Of a stretch of DNA of 64,000 bases, positions 37,360-47,286 are shown in pieces. Source of the stretch: Reticulitermes lucifugus. Taxonomy: Eukaryota > Arthropoda > Insecta > Blattodea > Rhinotermitidae. The translations under genes and the position numbers were made by a program. The DNA lies in NCBI GenBank assembly GCA_026260175.1, contig JAKCWW010000166.1:81860-145859 (forward strand), written 5' to 3'. Positions within the stretch are counted from its first letter, which is position 1. Each line of letters starts with the position of its first letter. The notes under the pieces are model-generated. The model was not told where the DNA came from and made no database searches. It was given only the letters and a program-made list of their open reading frames with translations.

Positions 37360-37456
37360 ATGATCTCCGTAATATGTATTATTTACCAAATATCATTACG
37401 GTTTTTAAATCAAGGACGTTGAGACAGGCGGGTCATGTAGCACGCATGAACATATT
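37360..37456 (+). pseudogene. LINE-L ORF2 fragment, left piece
   Basis: Reads YYLPNIITVFKSRTLRQAGHVARMN, the segment that precedes GKPEG in LINE-L. It stops where a SINE-B begins; the missing downstream part resumes at 37785. The reading frame is intact across this piece. Confidence 0.7.
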
Positions 37457-37467
37457 TGATGAATAGA

Positions 37468-37782
37468 AGGTAAAGCTATCCCTATACAGGCCTAGACAGG
37501 CCCCTAGGGTTCCAGGAGGTTGAGGCTCCCAGATTTCCAGACAATCGGAACATGAAGGTGGTTATGTTGTTAGCCCTACGCATCGGCCGCCTTTACCCCC
37601 CAGGAAATACTTCTGGTACTCATTTCTGTTGCAGGCTGAGTCGACCCCAGGGCCAAATTGCGGCCGGAAGGATTAAGTCAATGAAAAATTCCAGTGACTT
37701 CATCAGGAATTGGTTGAGGCACTGCTCTAGAAGCCGGAAGGTCTCCTTCCGGCTTGTAGTGCAGTGCCTCAACCAATTTTAT
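37468..37782 (-). mobile_element. SINE-B inserted in LINE-L, with rearranged head
   Basis: Plus strand carries the SINE-B landmarks: GGTAAAGCTATCCCTATAC, GGGTTCCAGGAGGTTGAGG, CGGCCGCCTTTACCCCCCAG and CAGTGACTTCATCAGGAAT. Instead of the rest of the B box, an inverted duplication of the tRNA-like head follows (37708-37778). It interrupts the LINE-L copy at 37360-37890, so it is younger than that copy. No clear target duplication is visible. Confidence 0.8.
37708..37778. repeat. 34-bp-arm hairpin in the SINE head
   Basis: Arms 37708-37741 and 37745-37778 are complementary at 32 of 34 positions with a TCT loop. The arm sequence TTGGTTGAGGCACTG...AAGCCGGAAGG is the A-box half of a tRNA-like promoter. 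The SINE therefore has head-to-head copies of its own promoter arm, as expected from template switching or snap-back priming. Confidence 0.85.
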
Positions 37783-37784
37783 GG

Positions 37785-37890
37785 GAGATGAAACTTGGGA
37801 AAGCTTGATGTGAGAAGGCAATATTAAAATATATCTTAGAGATATATGGTATGAGGTAGTAGACTGGATTCAACCGTCCTTTTGTACAAG
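37785..37890 (+). pseudogene. LINE-L ORF2 fragment, right piece
   Basis: Continuation of the copy at 37360: CTTGGGAAAGC (LGKA in place of LGRP), GGCAATATTAAAATATATC (NIKIYL) and GAGGTAGTAGACTGGATTCA (EVVDWIQ). Order and spacing match other LINE-L ends. Confidence 0.65.
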
Positions 37891-37949
37891 TTTTCGCGGC
37901 TGAGTGAATGAGGTAGAAGTTTCTTGGGCTGTCACACTGCATCACTAGG

Positions 37950-38045
37950 TATTTGGCTCCGGATCTTTCGATACAACTACGTTGTCTCGAAACGTCGGGA
38001 ACCAAATATCCAGCAACGCAGCTTCACGTACCAGAAGAACTGATA
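37950..38045 (+). repeat. Hammerhead-family relic
   Basis: CGATACAACTACGTTGTCTCG forms a good stem II hairpin and is followed by GAAACGTCGGGAACC (core box, ACGT stem III, GUC). The first box is mutated (CTTTCGA). The downstream TATCCAGCAACGC and ACCAGAAGAAC match the family tail. Confidence 0.5.
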
Positions 38046-38412
38046 CTTCTGGCTTTATCTGGCTCAAAATGAAGTACTGTTCAGATTTCCTGTAAACACG
38101 ACACTGAACACATGGCTTCCACAAGAGGCGGGACATTTCTTGAAGGGCTGAGTGACTATTAACTTCTTTATAAGTTAGTTATTCGTTGGATTGTTTGGTT
38201 TGAGATTCTCATAGCTGTGTGGAAAATTTCACAGCGTAATTTGTTGGATACCAGAATTTCGGAGAAATGTAGCACATTTGTTTTCAGGGCATAAAAATAT
38301 TTTCTACCCTAAAGATGCAGACAGTATGTTTCCCTGGAATATTATGTAAGATTTAAAGTTATCAAAGCGGATCAATGTACTGATATTCTAAAATCTTGCT
38401 CCGATGACAGCG

Positions 38413-38453
38413 ACCCTGATGATGGAGGTTCAGCAGGCTCATGGAACGTTGGT
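38413..38453 (+). repeat. Hammerhead-family relic with intact CTGATGA
   Basis: ACCCTGATGATGGAGG ... CATGGAACGTTGGTT. The first core box is exact and ACC/GGT can pair as stem I, but GAAAC has lost one A (GAAC). Confidence 0.5.
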
Positions 38454-39204
38454 TTTTAATCATAATTTGACGCAGTCGTTAGTATTTCTGCGGTGGAAAG
38501 GTGGTCAATTACTAGACATGTATCTACACAGGAAAGACAAGAACTCGGATTAAACCCGAGCAAAATTTGGAATCCAGAATCACAATGACCAAGCTGTCAG
38601 AACGTACTCGTCTCACAGCGGTCGGTCACTTAAGGTCACTAAGTCGTTTGGTCAGTCTGTATGTAATTTAATGTCGTTTGATTTGAGCCCGCCGCTTTGC
38701 CATGTATTAATGTGGGACCTCAAAATGATTCTGCAGGTCACGTCAAGCATGCTAGCAACAGAATTTAATTTGGATGGTAGATCTTTTTTTCTTTTCTATT
38801 ATATTTTCAAAAGTAATTTAAAAATGATCCGCCCGTGCAATTAGAGCAGCGGGCGATACTGGCGCCAGCAAGGCAGCAGGTGTGAGGGAAACAAATGAAG
38901 GTAGAAGACCGCTGTTTCGTAGAATTACGTAACACAGAAAGATGAGGTCTAGGATGGGAAATCTACACGCAGCTGTGAGTAGAGCTCACTACACAGCAGC
39001 TGAGAAGGAACCCTACAAAACAAATAAGCCTGTGTGACACGGAAATATGAAGATTCATACTTTCCTTATGATACCGTAATTTGTGATTTACTTTACGGTG
39101 ATAGTATTATTTAACGACGCTGTTATTTGCTAAGGTTATATAGCGTTGGAGATAGATAAATTAATGGATATGGAGCATTGGTGTAATGGAAATGACAGCA
39201 GAAA
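38454..39204. other. No recognised gene
   Basis: Nothing recognised. A slightly GC-rich patch at 38830-38880 has no motif. Confidence 0.35.
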
Positions 39205-39343
39205 CCCAAATTACTCGGAGAAAATCTCTCCCAGTGCCTCTTTTTTCACCACAAATCCCGCATGGACTGACCTGGCTTGAAATCGTGCTTCCGGGGTGAG
39301 AGGACGGCAACTAATTATCTGAGCAACTGCACGGCCATGACTT
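39205..39343 (-). mobile_element. SINE-C fragment
   Basis: CACCACAAATCCCGCATGG, ACTGACCTGGC and TTGAAATCGTGC (degraded B-box complement) match SINE-C on the minus strand; TCTGAGCAACTGCACGGCC is the complement of the A-box region. Confidence 0.65.
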
Positions 39344-39539
39344 GTCTTGTAGTTAATGAAAAATCATGCATAGAGTCTTATGTATCACTAATAGTAGATA
39401 ATTAATTTTATAGGATGTGTTAAGAAGTGGTCATGACCTAATTTATAGCACAATCCCAGAGTCTGTCTACAGGAAATGAGGAAAACCACTACATACCTCG
39501 GTCATGGCAATCGATGTCCCATTTCAGATTCAAATCGGT

Positions 39540-39660
39540 GACCTCCAGAATGAAATTTAGTGGGTTTATAATATTAAAGGATATCTTAAAGAAAGAGGGT
39601 GCAATTGTGTAAACTGGATTACGCTGAGAATTGAGGTTCTCCGGGCGATCCATAACACGA
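39540..39660 (+). pseudogene. LINE-L ORF2 C-terminal fragment
   Basis: Reads YNIKGYLKERGCNCVNWITL, matching (ED)NIKMDLREIGCD..DWI.LA of LINE-L in one frame, then degrades. Confidence 0.65.
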
Positions 39661-39679
39661 TTACTTGTCTTGTATAGCA

Positions 39680-39790
39680 TGATGCCGTATACTTTGGTAG
39701 ATATGCAACAATATTTGGGTGTAACCTGCTGCCTCCATTGCCTCCATCTACGCTGAAGGTGGAGGCAACAGGCTCCTTTGAAACACTGTT
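39680..39790 (-). repeat. Hammerhead-family relic with hairpin
   Basis: Plus strand ATGCCGTATACTTTGG, GTGTAACCTGCTGCCTCC and CTGAAGGTGGAGGCAACAGG. CCTGCTGCCTCC and GGAGGCAACAGG form a hairpin with one mismatch. Matches the relics at 24735 and 25076 in content. Confidence 0.45.
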
Positions 39791-40183
39791 ACCTCTTTGG
39801 CTAAATAAATTGCGTTACTTTTCTCAAAGAACATAACCTCAGGTTCATCTGGCTCTGGACATGTCCTTTTTTGTAAAGATGCATCCTAGTCCTTTAAAAT
39901 TCACTTTAGTAGTATCTTTCCATGTAAGCGTTCATATTTCCACTTTAGGGATTCGGAATAAAATTTTGATTCCCTTTATTCAAGAGTGTCTTGACTGCTT
40001 ACGTAAATATAGACTTTTCAAGGGAACATTTGACCATGAAATTAATAATTGTGTTGTCGGACAAAATTATCACAATAAAATACTGAAAATAAACTTTACA
40101 TTAACAAGTGTTTAATCCTTTTTAAAATAACTTGCTATTTTCTTATGCTATATACACTACGATATTAAACAAACATTTGGAGA
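39791..40183. other. No recognised gene
   Basis: AT-rich; an 84-codon frame at 39861-40115 has no recognised motif. Confidence 0.35.
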
Positions 40184-40312
40184 CAATATTAAAACTGTTC
40201 TTAGGGAAATAGGTTGTGAGGATTAGAGGTGGAAAGAACTGGCTCAGGATTGTGTCCAACGGCATGCTTTGGTATTAATGGCGTTCATCCTTAGAATTCT
40301 GCTGTTAGAGAG
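40184..40312 (+). pseudogene. LINE-L end, first of a tandem pair
   Basis: GACAATATTAAAACTG (DNIK), GGGAAATAGGTTG (REIG), AAGAACTGGCTCAGGATTG (ELAQD), CATGCTTTGG (HAL) and a terminal GAATTCTGCTGTTAGAG. An equivalent ordered series restarts at 40318 in the same orientation. Confidence 0.65.
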
Positions 40313-40317
40313 TTAAT

Positions 40318-40451
40318 TGAATATTAACGTGTATCTTAAGAAACAGATTGAACAGGTTCTGAGGGCGAGATGGATGAAACTGGCCCAGGATCTTGTCCAA
40401 TGGCGGGCTTTGTTATGAGCTGTGTTGAAACTTCGGATTCTGCTACCAGAG
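40318..40451 (+). pseudogene. LINE-L end, second of a tandem pair
   Basis: Reads NINVYLKKQIEQVLRARWMK, LAQDLVQWRALL, a stop, then AVLKLRILLPE, ending GGATTCTGCTACCAGAG. It keeps LAQD..QWRAL better than the first copy. The period is about 133-138 bp. Confidence 0.7.
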
Positions 40452-41159
40452 TTAGTCCATGTGTTACCTTCTTCAAGTACCACGATATATCTCTGCGTCA
40501 AACACCTGGCACTGTGTGCACTGTCAGCACTTCACAGCCAGAGTATCTTCTGCATGATGTCACATTTACAATTCCTTAGCGTCTTTCATTTTATCTTTGG
40601 TGGTTGTAGTTGTTACAGCAGCGATCAACATCTTACAACCCACTCTTTTGAAGACCAGCAAATACAGTGCGTGTACTAACCACTACGCTGCACTGCATAC
40701 ATTTCGGCTTCCACTTGTAACCGTCCTTACTCTTAGTCGTTCGCACAAGCTCTTATCCAGGGAATATACGTGGTGCTTTGCTGTGAAGGTTGGGAAGGCC
40801 GATCACGTTTGTGGTTGTATAAAAATAGTAAGTAACACTTTGTCCCGGAACATTTGTAGTTTAATGTATAATTCACCTTTTTATATTTATAGAAAGTTCA
40901 CACAGNAATGTAGGTTCATCAAAAACAAATCCTTTCTTGTTAATGTCTGCGGCCTCTGAATATAAACGCTTCAGGTCTCTTACGCCTTTTGAACAGCGAC
41001 CATTGTTCTGTACAACACTCTCCCACTTGCCTGTTTGAAAACCCAACTGACACTGCCCCCACGCCGCAAACACAGCTATCCGCACCTGCAAGTTCTGCCT
41101 TGCGATCCTGCAACCCGTTACTCCCTTACCAGCTGCCTCTACCAACTAAACGGTTATAC
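40452..41159. other. No recognised gene; one ambiguous base
   Basis: Position 40906 is N, marking a consensus uncertainty. AGTGGTTAGTACACG-type sequence on minus near 40675-40690 hints at a tRNA-like A box with no B box. Confidence 0.5.
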
Positions 41160-41335
41160 ACTGTTCCTCCGACTTAAACGTTATTGCTTTCTTTCTTGTC
41201 TTTTCCTATCTATCTCTTTACTTGCCTACTTCTTAGTCTCTCTCTCTCTCTCTCTCCCCCCTATCGAACTTTTCTTTTTCACTTTGTTTCTTCATTTATT
41301 TCTATTTTCACTTCTTAGTTTCTTACTTTTTTGTA
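41160..41335. repeat. Polypyrimidine tract with (TC)n core
   Basis: CTTT/TTCT words around a clean (TC)n run at about 41239-41256, then CCCCCC. Confidence 0.75.
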
Positions 41336-41699
41336 TTAACACCTCTAAGCCTGAAATTAACCTAAATAATATAAAAAACGAGACTCATAATCTCAGAAAA
41401 CACGCCGGCTTAATTACAAACACCAGCGACTTAATGCGGTAGAGGTAAATAATCGTTGTTTGTTCTGAAAAATCTTATGAAACCTACACAAGCATATAAG
41501 CACGATAATGGGATGTCACATCAAATTCAAAGCTTCTGCATGTGAAAGAGGTGATGTGTATATAGAGTAAAGTTATCACACAGATATAACGGATTAATCG
41601 CAGTCGCTCTCTGTCAGAAAAGTGCTGATGACTTCTAAGAATTTTATTCTCACGCTTGCTCCTCCTTTTACAGTGCCAGTGGCATTACTGTTGCTCCTA
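41336..41699. other. No recognised gene
   Basis: Nothing recognised. Confidence 0.35.
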
Positions 41700-41806
41700 A
41701 TTGTACGTGCAGTGAGTTGTTCCTACATCAATCTTTTGTTTACAAAGGAGTCTGAGGTTTTCCTTTGTGACTGATGGCACAAAGAAATTGATGTAAATCG
41801 TACAAT
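41700..41806. repeat. Nested inverted repeat (three paired blocks)
   Basis: ATTGTACG (41700-41707) pairs with CGTACAAT (41799-41806); TACATCAAT (41724-41732) with ATTGATGTA (41787-41795); ACAAAGGA (41742-41749) with TCCTTTGT (41761-41768). The blocks are in nested order around an 11-base centre, giving a long imperfect stem on either strand. It could be a small fold-back or MITE remnant, or a structured transcript. Confidence 0.6.
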
Positions 41807-42040
41807 AAGCATCAATAATTTCTTTCATAAAATGAGATTTTAGATGCAAGAGGAATGCACTGTTATTTGACATTCACGTAGTAAAACGAACATTTTTTTA
41901 CAGAGCTACCCAAACACTGCGTTGCCGTGGCCACCACTGCACACGGTCCTCTTTTGTTCGTCTCCTTCCGAACACAGTCCGTGACAATGTTACGTAATTC
42001 AGAATGGGGTTGATTTTTACGCGCTCCAAAAATATATCGA

Positions 42041-42345
42041 GGAGCCGGGATAGCAGAGTTAGTATCGCGACTAGGCTACGGGCTGGACGAATCTGGCTTT
42101 AAATCATGGTAGGGGAAAGAGATTTATCCGTTCTACAAAACGTCCAGTCCAGCTCTGGAGGACACCCAGCCACCTATTTAATGGGTACCAAGGGCTCCTC
42201 CGGGGGTAAAGAGGCCGGGGAGTGAGGCTAACCACTTACGTCCATCCAGTGCCGAGTTCAAGAATGAGTGGAGCTATACCTCCAATTCCCCTATATGCCT
42301 TCATGGCATGTTCAGGGACAACATTTCGTTTTTACCTTTTTTTTG
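42041..42345 (+). mobile_element. SINE-A copy
   Basis: Sense orientation: GGAGCCGGGATAGCAGAG head, GACTAGGCTACGGGCTGG, a degraded B box (GGCTTTAAATC), GTACCAAGGGCTCCTCC, then ACGTCCATCCAGTGCCGAG and GAGTGGAGCTATACCTCC body, ending near CCTTCATGGCATG. No hammerhead-family insert. Confidence 0.8.
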
Positions 42346-42770
42346 TCGCTACACCGATGGATATTTGAAACCTGCTTATGCAAGGTTTAAGGCATGGGTG
42401 GCCAGACTTTCGGACTCAGTGATCTACTCTAAACAGAGAAATCTTTCGCGATCTACCATAGTACATAATGAATTAATTTTAGGTCAACTAGGCAAATAAA
42501 TGTGAAATAGCACAATAACACCAAACATATAAGATTACAATAAACCTTAAAATTTAAGGTTCCACGGCGGTGAAGTTCATATTGTGGTCCATTGGGTTAT
42601 GGCATCGTGTATTAATCTGGAACTTTAATTTCAACTCCGAAGATGGAGGCGATATGTTCCGCCGCCATGTTGGTTCCTGCCTACCAGAACGTGTCATAGC
42701 CCAAAATACCACAATACGAGTATTTATACTTCAACCAACTCAAGTTTGAGTTCAAGTAGCAAATATACAA
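42346..42770. other. No recognised gene
   Basis: GCATGGGTGGCCAGACTTTC near 42393 resembles a hAT-type end but has no partner. Otherwise nothing recognised. Confidence 0.3.
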
Positions 42771-42905
42771 ATTCCTTTCCCACCTCACAGAAAACACAGT
42801 GCGTCTACCCTACAGAGACGAGCCGATTAATTCTGTTTTGGGGGAAAAAAAGCGATGTTTGTTGTGAGAATTATACGAAGTACATGAACGCATTCTGCGC
42901 ACAAA
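42771..42905 (-). repeat. Repeat M copy
   Basis: TTCCTTTCCCACCTCACAG, AAAACACAGTGCGTC at left and TTGTTGTGAGAATTATACG, GCATTCTGCGC at right: a well-preserved minus copy. Confidence 0.65.
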
Positions 42906-43732
42906 ACAACCGAGATGATTAATGTGAAAGCGTGTTATTCGCTATTTATATAAATGTTATCTAGATTGACTTCACGCTTCAAACGGTTATGTTGTATCAT
43001 TTGGAGTTTTAACTAACTCCATACAGCACGGTCCAATAATGAAGAATGCGTTAAATGTGATAAATTTCCTTCCCACTACGAAACGCGAAGGCTCATTTCC
43101 GCTTTCTCGGAAGCTCCCCAGCATGTCGTTTGCTTAAGGTTACTGTTAAGTGACGTCAAATAATGTGATAGGCAAATAACATCTCTCTGGATTAACCTGA
43201 TGCCTCTACCTTCAGGTTCAAAGAAGATTTGTACATTGAAGATAAAAGAACGAAGCCACCATCTGCCAACCACAAGTCATCACATCGCAACAGACTGTGA
43301 CCTTAATACCCATATCAGGACCTACATTTTCACGTAATTTCCTGCAGAGAACCAATGTAACCGGGATCCAGTTTTCTACAACCAGATAGTACTTCACTCT
43401 GTTGGGTTAGCGGGGCAGTCTATAGAGGTAGGCTAATTGGAATTCGATGTTTGGCGACAGTTGAATTATGTATGCTGCTGGTGCGGGCTGAGACACGCTG
43501 TGTTTGTCGCCGGGAGGGAAGAATGACCACGGATCAACAAATGAAACAATTCTTGAAAGGGAAGCAAAAGAAGGAACATGAGTCACTGCAGTGCAAAACT
43601 CTAAAATTCTACCCCACATTTCAGAGATAGAAAGGAAATATTCGTCTATGCGTGGAGGGGGGGGGGGAAGATGGAAATAAAAAATTAGAGGAAATGTTAA
43701 AGCATAAGCCTAAGCTACTTCATTTTCAGCAC
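42906..43732. other. No recognised gene
   Basis: G-run at about 43658-43667. The 70-codon frame at 43407-43619 (minus) has no recognised motif. Confidence 0.35.
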
Positions 43733-43820
43733 TGTGAAGACGGTGAGAGCACATTCCTCCGAAACGTAAGTAAATTATTACGGGTACATGGCGTTACGTT
43801 CTACAAGACGACGAACCCTA
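43733..43820 (+). repeat. Hammerhead-family relic
   Basis: GTGAAGACGGTGAGAGC ... TTCCTCCGAAACGTAAG, then TTATTACGGGTACATGGCG and TTACGTTCTACAAGACG. GAAACGT and the tail are kept; the first box has lost its leading C. Confidence 0.5.
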
Positions 43821-44054
43821 ATTTCTCCCTTCCATTTTTACCTTCTTTCCTCTTATAATTTTCATTTTTCAGTATCTCGACAAGGACAACATCCGTCTGA
43901 CAGAACGTTCTTGTGTTCTTCCTCAGTCCTCCCAAGGAAATACAAAATACTCCTTCATATTACGTCACAACCTCTTCCTCCAAAATCCTTCCCAATTCAT
44001 TACTCAACACTCATCCAGCAAGACAACGTCCAGGAATAGTCCGAGGAACAGCCA

Positions 44055-44560
44055 GTGCCGTCATGTAACTCATACGTTAAATTCATTCTCTTTTTTTGCT
44101 ACTCTTTCCCTTTCTTCTGCGTCTACATTTACACGTACATATCATTCTATAATCCACATTTATACGTCTCTTCTTTTTCTTTCATTTCTTAGTCTAAACA
44201 ACCAATTCGCTCTACTTACACATCCATCCGTTGCCACTATCTTTCTCAAACCTTCAAAGTGGAAATTTTACTACTTCTCTCTTCTACCCTTCCATTTTCA
44301 CGTTTTCCATATTCCTTCTCACTCCAATTTATTGCCTCTGTTAAGAATGCTTCCTGCATATGCCTTCACGACACGGACAGTGTCATCTTTACCTTTCCTA
44401 CCGGTCCTTTCCCATTCTTTTTCGTCTGCTATTTTTCCTTCACCTTATCTTCCCCTCCTTTAACTTTTCCTCATTCTTGTGCTATTTTCGTTTTTCCTAC
44501 TTTTAAATTTATCTCTTTTCCTCTTCTTTCCTCTTTCTCGATCCTACCTGTACTCTTTAA
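44055..44560. repeat. Long degenerate polypyrimidine tract
   Basis: About 500 bp of TTTC/TTCC/CTTT-rich sequence with scattered ordinary DNA. The 150-codon plus frame at 44259-44711 arises from it and is Phe/Ser/Pro-rich low complexity. Confidence 0.65.
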
Positions 44561-45482
44561 CGTTTTGGTAACAAAAAGTAGCATAACTGTGCCTACTAGC
44601 TTCACCATGCCTGTCTGTCCGCGCGTAACATTTGGAGAACTGTTAGGCGGATTTTCAGTAAATTTGATAATGGCCAGTTTTACCAGAACTGCCTGCGTAT
44701 TACGTTACTAAAGTATGACAAACTAATGTACATATTACGAAAGATCTATATGCTTTTCTGCGTGTATGTCGCGTGTAATCAGCCCACATGTTGGCGAAAA
44801 ATGTTTGAATAAACGTTCGAGGTACAAATGACACATTTACTCCATATTCAGTAAGATCTTTCCTCGAATCTTATATTTAATTGGGTAATTCAACAAACAT
44901 GGAGTGAACACACTTTAAATGTTACGCTATTTGAACTTAGCTTGTTTCGTTTCTTTTTCTTTCCTTTTATTAAATTTTCTTCCTTTCCGAAGCCTTCAGA
45001 AGCTGTTTCGTGCCAAGAAAAACGACATTACAGCAACATGTCAACTATAAATATTCCTCTTCCTAACTTATTAAGATAGCGAGAAATGTCAGCATGGAAA
45101 GGGTGTCGAAGTGTTCTTTCAGAAATCGTGTTTCGGTAACATTAGAGCTTGTAACACGCCGGGGGGTGGAAAGGGGGTGAACACACATGAATAATTGCGA
45201 GGGATTTGAGGGTACAAGTAGTAAGTAACAAAGATTATCTGATTGGACATGCATTTTATTAAAAATATATATGTGCTGGGTTGTGCCACGGTAATTATGT
45301 CTTCCAGATAAGACGATAAAGAAAACGACCGCTACGTGCGGGCGATACTTCGACGTACCACGTGGCTTAGCGCGTTTAATTTAAATATTGGCTCTTCCAT
45401 TATTTTTCCGTTTCAAACCTGAATTAGTGTCAACGCAAAGCAGAGTTTTGCCTGTGTTTAATGAAGAACCACATCCTTAAGA
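44561..45482. other. No recognised gene
   Basis: Nothing recognised. Confidence 0.35.
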
Positions 45483-45707
45483 TCTAAAGGAGAGCGTTTT
45501 TAGCTTCGGCACTAGACAGAGACGCGTGGTCGGCTTAACGCTCCGGCGAGCGATCCCTCGGCATCCATTGGATAGGAGGTTGGATGGGCCCCAGAACCCC
45601 AGGGCGCTGGACACTGTGGGGAAAAAAAATCAAAATCGTACTCATGCCGGAGGTTAGACGTAAACTCCAATAGCCTAGTCACTATACTGGCTGAGCTGTC
45701 TGGGCAC
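45483..45707 (-). mobile_element. SINE-A copy
   Basis: AGCTTCGGCACTAGACAGAG, TGGATAGGAGGTTGGATGGG and GCCTAGTCACTATACTGGC (complement of the A-box region) in SINE-A order on the minus strand. Confidence 0.75.
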
Positions 45708-45717
45708 TTCGCAGAAG

Positions 45718-45850
45718 TACCTCACAGGAAACACCGCTTCGCTGTTATTAAGACAAATTGGTTAATGCTCTTCAGGGTAATGACAGTCTACGGCGAGAAA
45801 CATAGGGAACACATAAACAAGTTGTGTGTGCAAAATGCAGTATTTTGATG
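45718..45850 (-). repeat. Repeat M copy
   Basis: TACCTCACAGGAAACACCGC at left and GCAAAATGCAGTATTTTG at right, immediately after the SINE-A head. The SINE therefore probably inserted in or next to an M copy. Confidence 0.6.
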
Positions 45851-46529
45851 TTAAAGTAGGAAAGAAACATAACTACCACTGTACATTAAAGGGTTAGCGA
45901 TGGTTGGTCATCTAAACTAGTTACAGAACCCCAAATGTTAACTGTTTTGTTTTTAGCTGATGTCGCAGCATTTTATAGTTAGGACCGAGCAAATCACGAG
46001 AAATTACGAAAGTGACTGTCGCGACTCATTACAGAGATTTGTTTTATAAGTTGCAGCAGACTGCCATCTAGAGGCTAATGCTTAATTATTACACGTATTA
46101 CGAATGACGTCATGTTACATCATGTTTGCTAATGTCAATTACGTAGCTTAAGCCAATGGCAGAATGCCAAACATTGTTTGGTACGTAATACTGTACATGT
46201 GTACCGTACAGCAAATCATGCGCACGTTTGCAGCTGTCGACAAATGTCATAATTAAAAGCAGAGAAATTTCCGGGCATAATTAAGATTATATAAAATCAA
46301 ATGTATTTCACATCGTTGGTCTTATGTGAAAATGTAGAGGGTAAGGAGTACAAAGAATACAAAATAGAATTTAGTAAAGCAACAGACAGTATTATAACTT
46401 AGTACGCACAGCATATCCACTGTGAAATAGCTGGGAAATACTAAATATCTAGTTAATAAACTAACACCATGTAGCACAGCAGTTCCTTACAAGCCACGAG
46501 TTGCCTAGTTAGTGAAGCTATTCCCCGCC
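45851..46529. other. No recognised gene
   Basis: AT-rich DNA with nothing recognised. Confidence 0.4.
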
Positions 46530-46750
46530 CTTTTTGGAACTCCAAGTTCCATTACAATGGTCATACGAAAATCACTGTCCCTGTGCTGAGCCGGATGAAT
46601 CCAGTCCACAGCATTCTACCATATTTCTTTAGGATTAATTCATTATTACTCTCGAATATAGACCTAGGTCCACAAAGTCGTCTTTTATATAGGTTTACCG
46701 ACGACAAGTTTGTAGGAATGCGTGCGACATGCAACGCCCATTTCATCCTG
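46530..46750 (-). pseudogene. LINE-L ORF2 C-terminal fragment
   Basis: A 61-codon frame on minus reads MKWALHVARI, ...CGPRSIFES and ELILKKYGRMLWTGFIRLST, matching RWAGHVARMG, GRPRRRWED and the NIKMDL..WI.LAQ step with frame drift. The following GTAATGGAACTTGGAGTTCC corresponds to VMNLRVP. Dead copy. Confidence 0.65.
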
Positions 46751-47245
46751 CCTTCCTGATAACCATTATAATACTTTGTGAAGGGTACAAATCATGAAAC
46801 ATTGCACTATACAATTTTTCCCAACCTCCTGCTGCTTCCTCCCCATCAAGTGCACATTTTCACCTCAGTCTCCCGCTCTTGAACAACATATTACCAAATA
46901 ACAGCCACTGGCAAGAGAATATGGGCCTCCCGACCCGTGCAGTAGGGATATAGCAGTAGCTCCAAGAACTGTCCAGATCGCGTAAACGTCATAAGACTTA
47001 CTATGAAAGTAATTTTATCTCGCCTTTCGTGATGGGATTTGATTCCGAAACCGTCACAAACACTGCAATCTAAGTGGCACCACTCCAGGGATTCCCAGGC
47101 CGTCCCTTTCCCCGCACTGACACAAATGAGCAACATGACATTTTACTGTTGCGATGTTTAGCTGTTTATAGAAAGAAGCTGTTTAAATATTAGGTTCTAT
47201 CACATATTTATTTGAACTCTTTCCATCGTCACAACATGCAACATC
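46751..47245. other. No recognised gene
   Basis: AAGTGGCACCACTCCAGG at 47072 resembles AAGTGGCATCCACTCCAGG at 25743, suggesting a further diverged repeat. No gene recognised. Confidence 0.35.
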
Positions 47246-47286
47246 ACACAACGTTTCGGAAACTACCTATTTCTGTCTTCAGGTGT
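47246..47286 (-). ncRNA. Hammerhead-like motif, partly preserved
   Basis: Minus strand: ACAC (47286-47283), CTGAAGA (47282-47276), a stem II region with a GAAA/TTTC pairing, CGAAAC (47258-47253), GTT, then GTGT (47249-47246). ACAC and GTGT pair as stem I; CTGANGA and GAAAC are exact; U is at the cleavage position; stem III is the bare palindrome ACGT, which could only form between two molecules. Stem II is offset by extra unpaired bases, so activity is doubtful. Confidence 0.5.

Noticed and set aside
40645-40705. tRNA-like SINE head on minus
   Set aside because: Only an A-box-like word is present; no B box at the required spacing and no recognisable body.
42389-42430. hAT-type transposon end (GGGTGGCCAGACTTTC)
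   Set aside because: No inverted partner end or 8-bp target duplication was found nearby. The similar word at 26701 is also solitary.
44259-44711. 150-codon Phe/Ser/Pro-rich frame with membrane-like stretches
   Set aside because: It is generated by a degenerate polypyrimidine tract; apparent hydrophobic segments are TTT/CTT/TCC codons.
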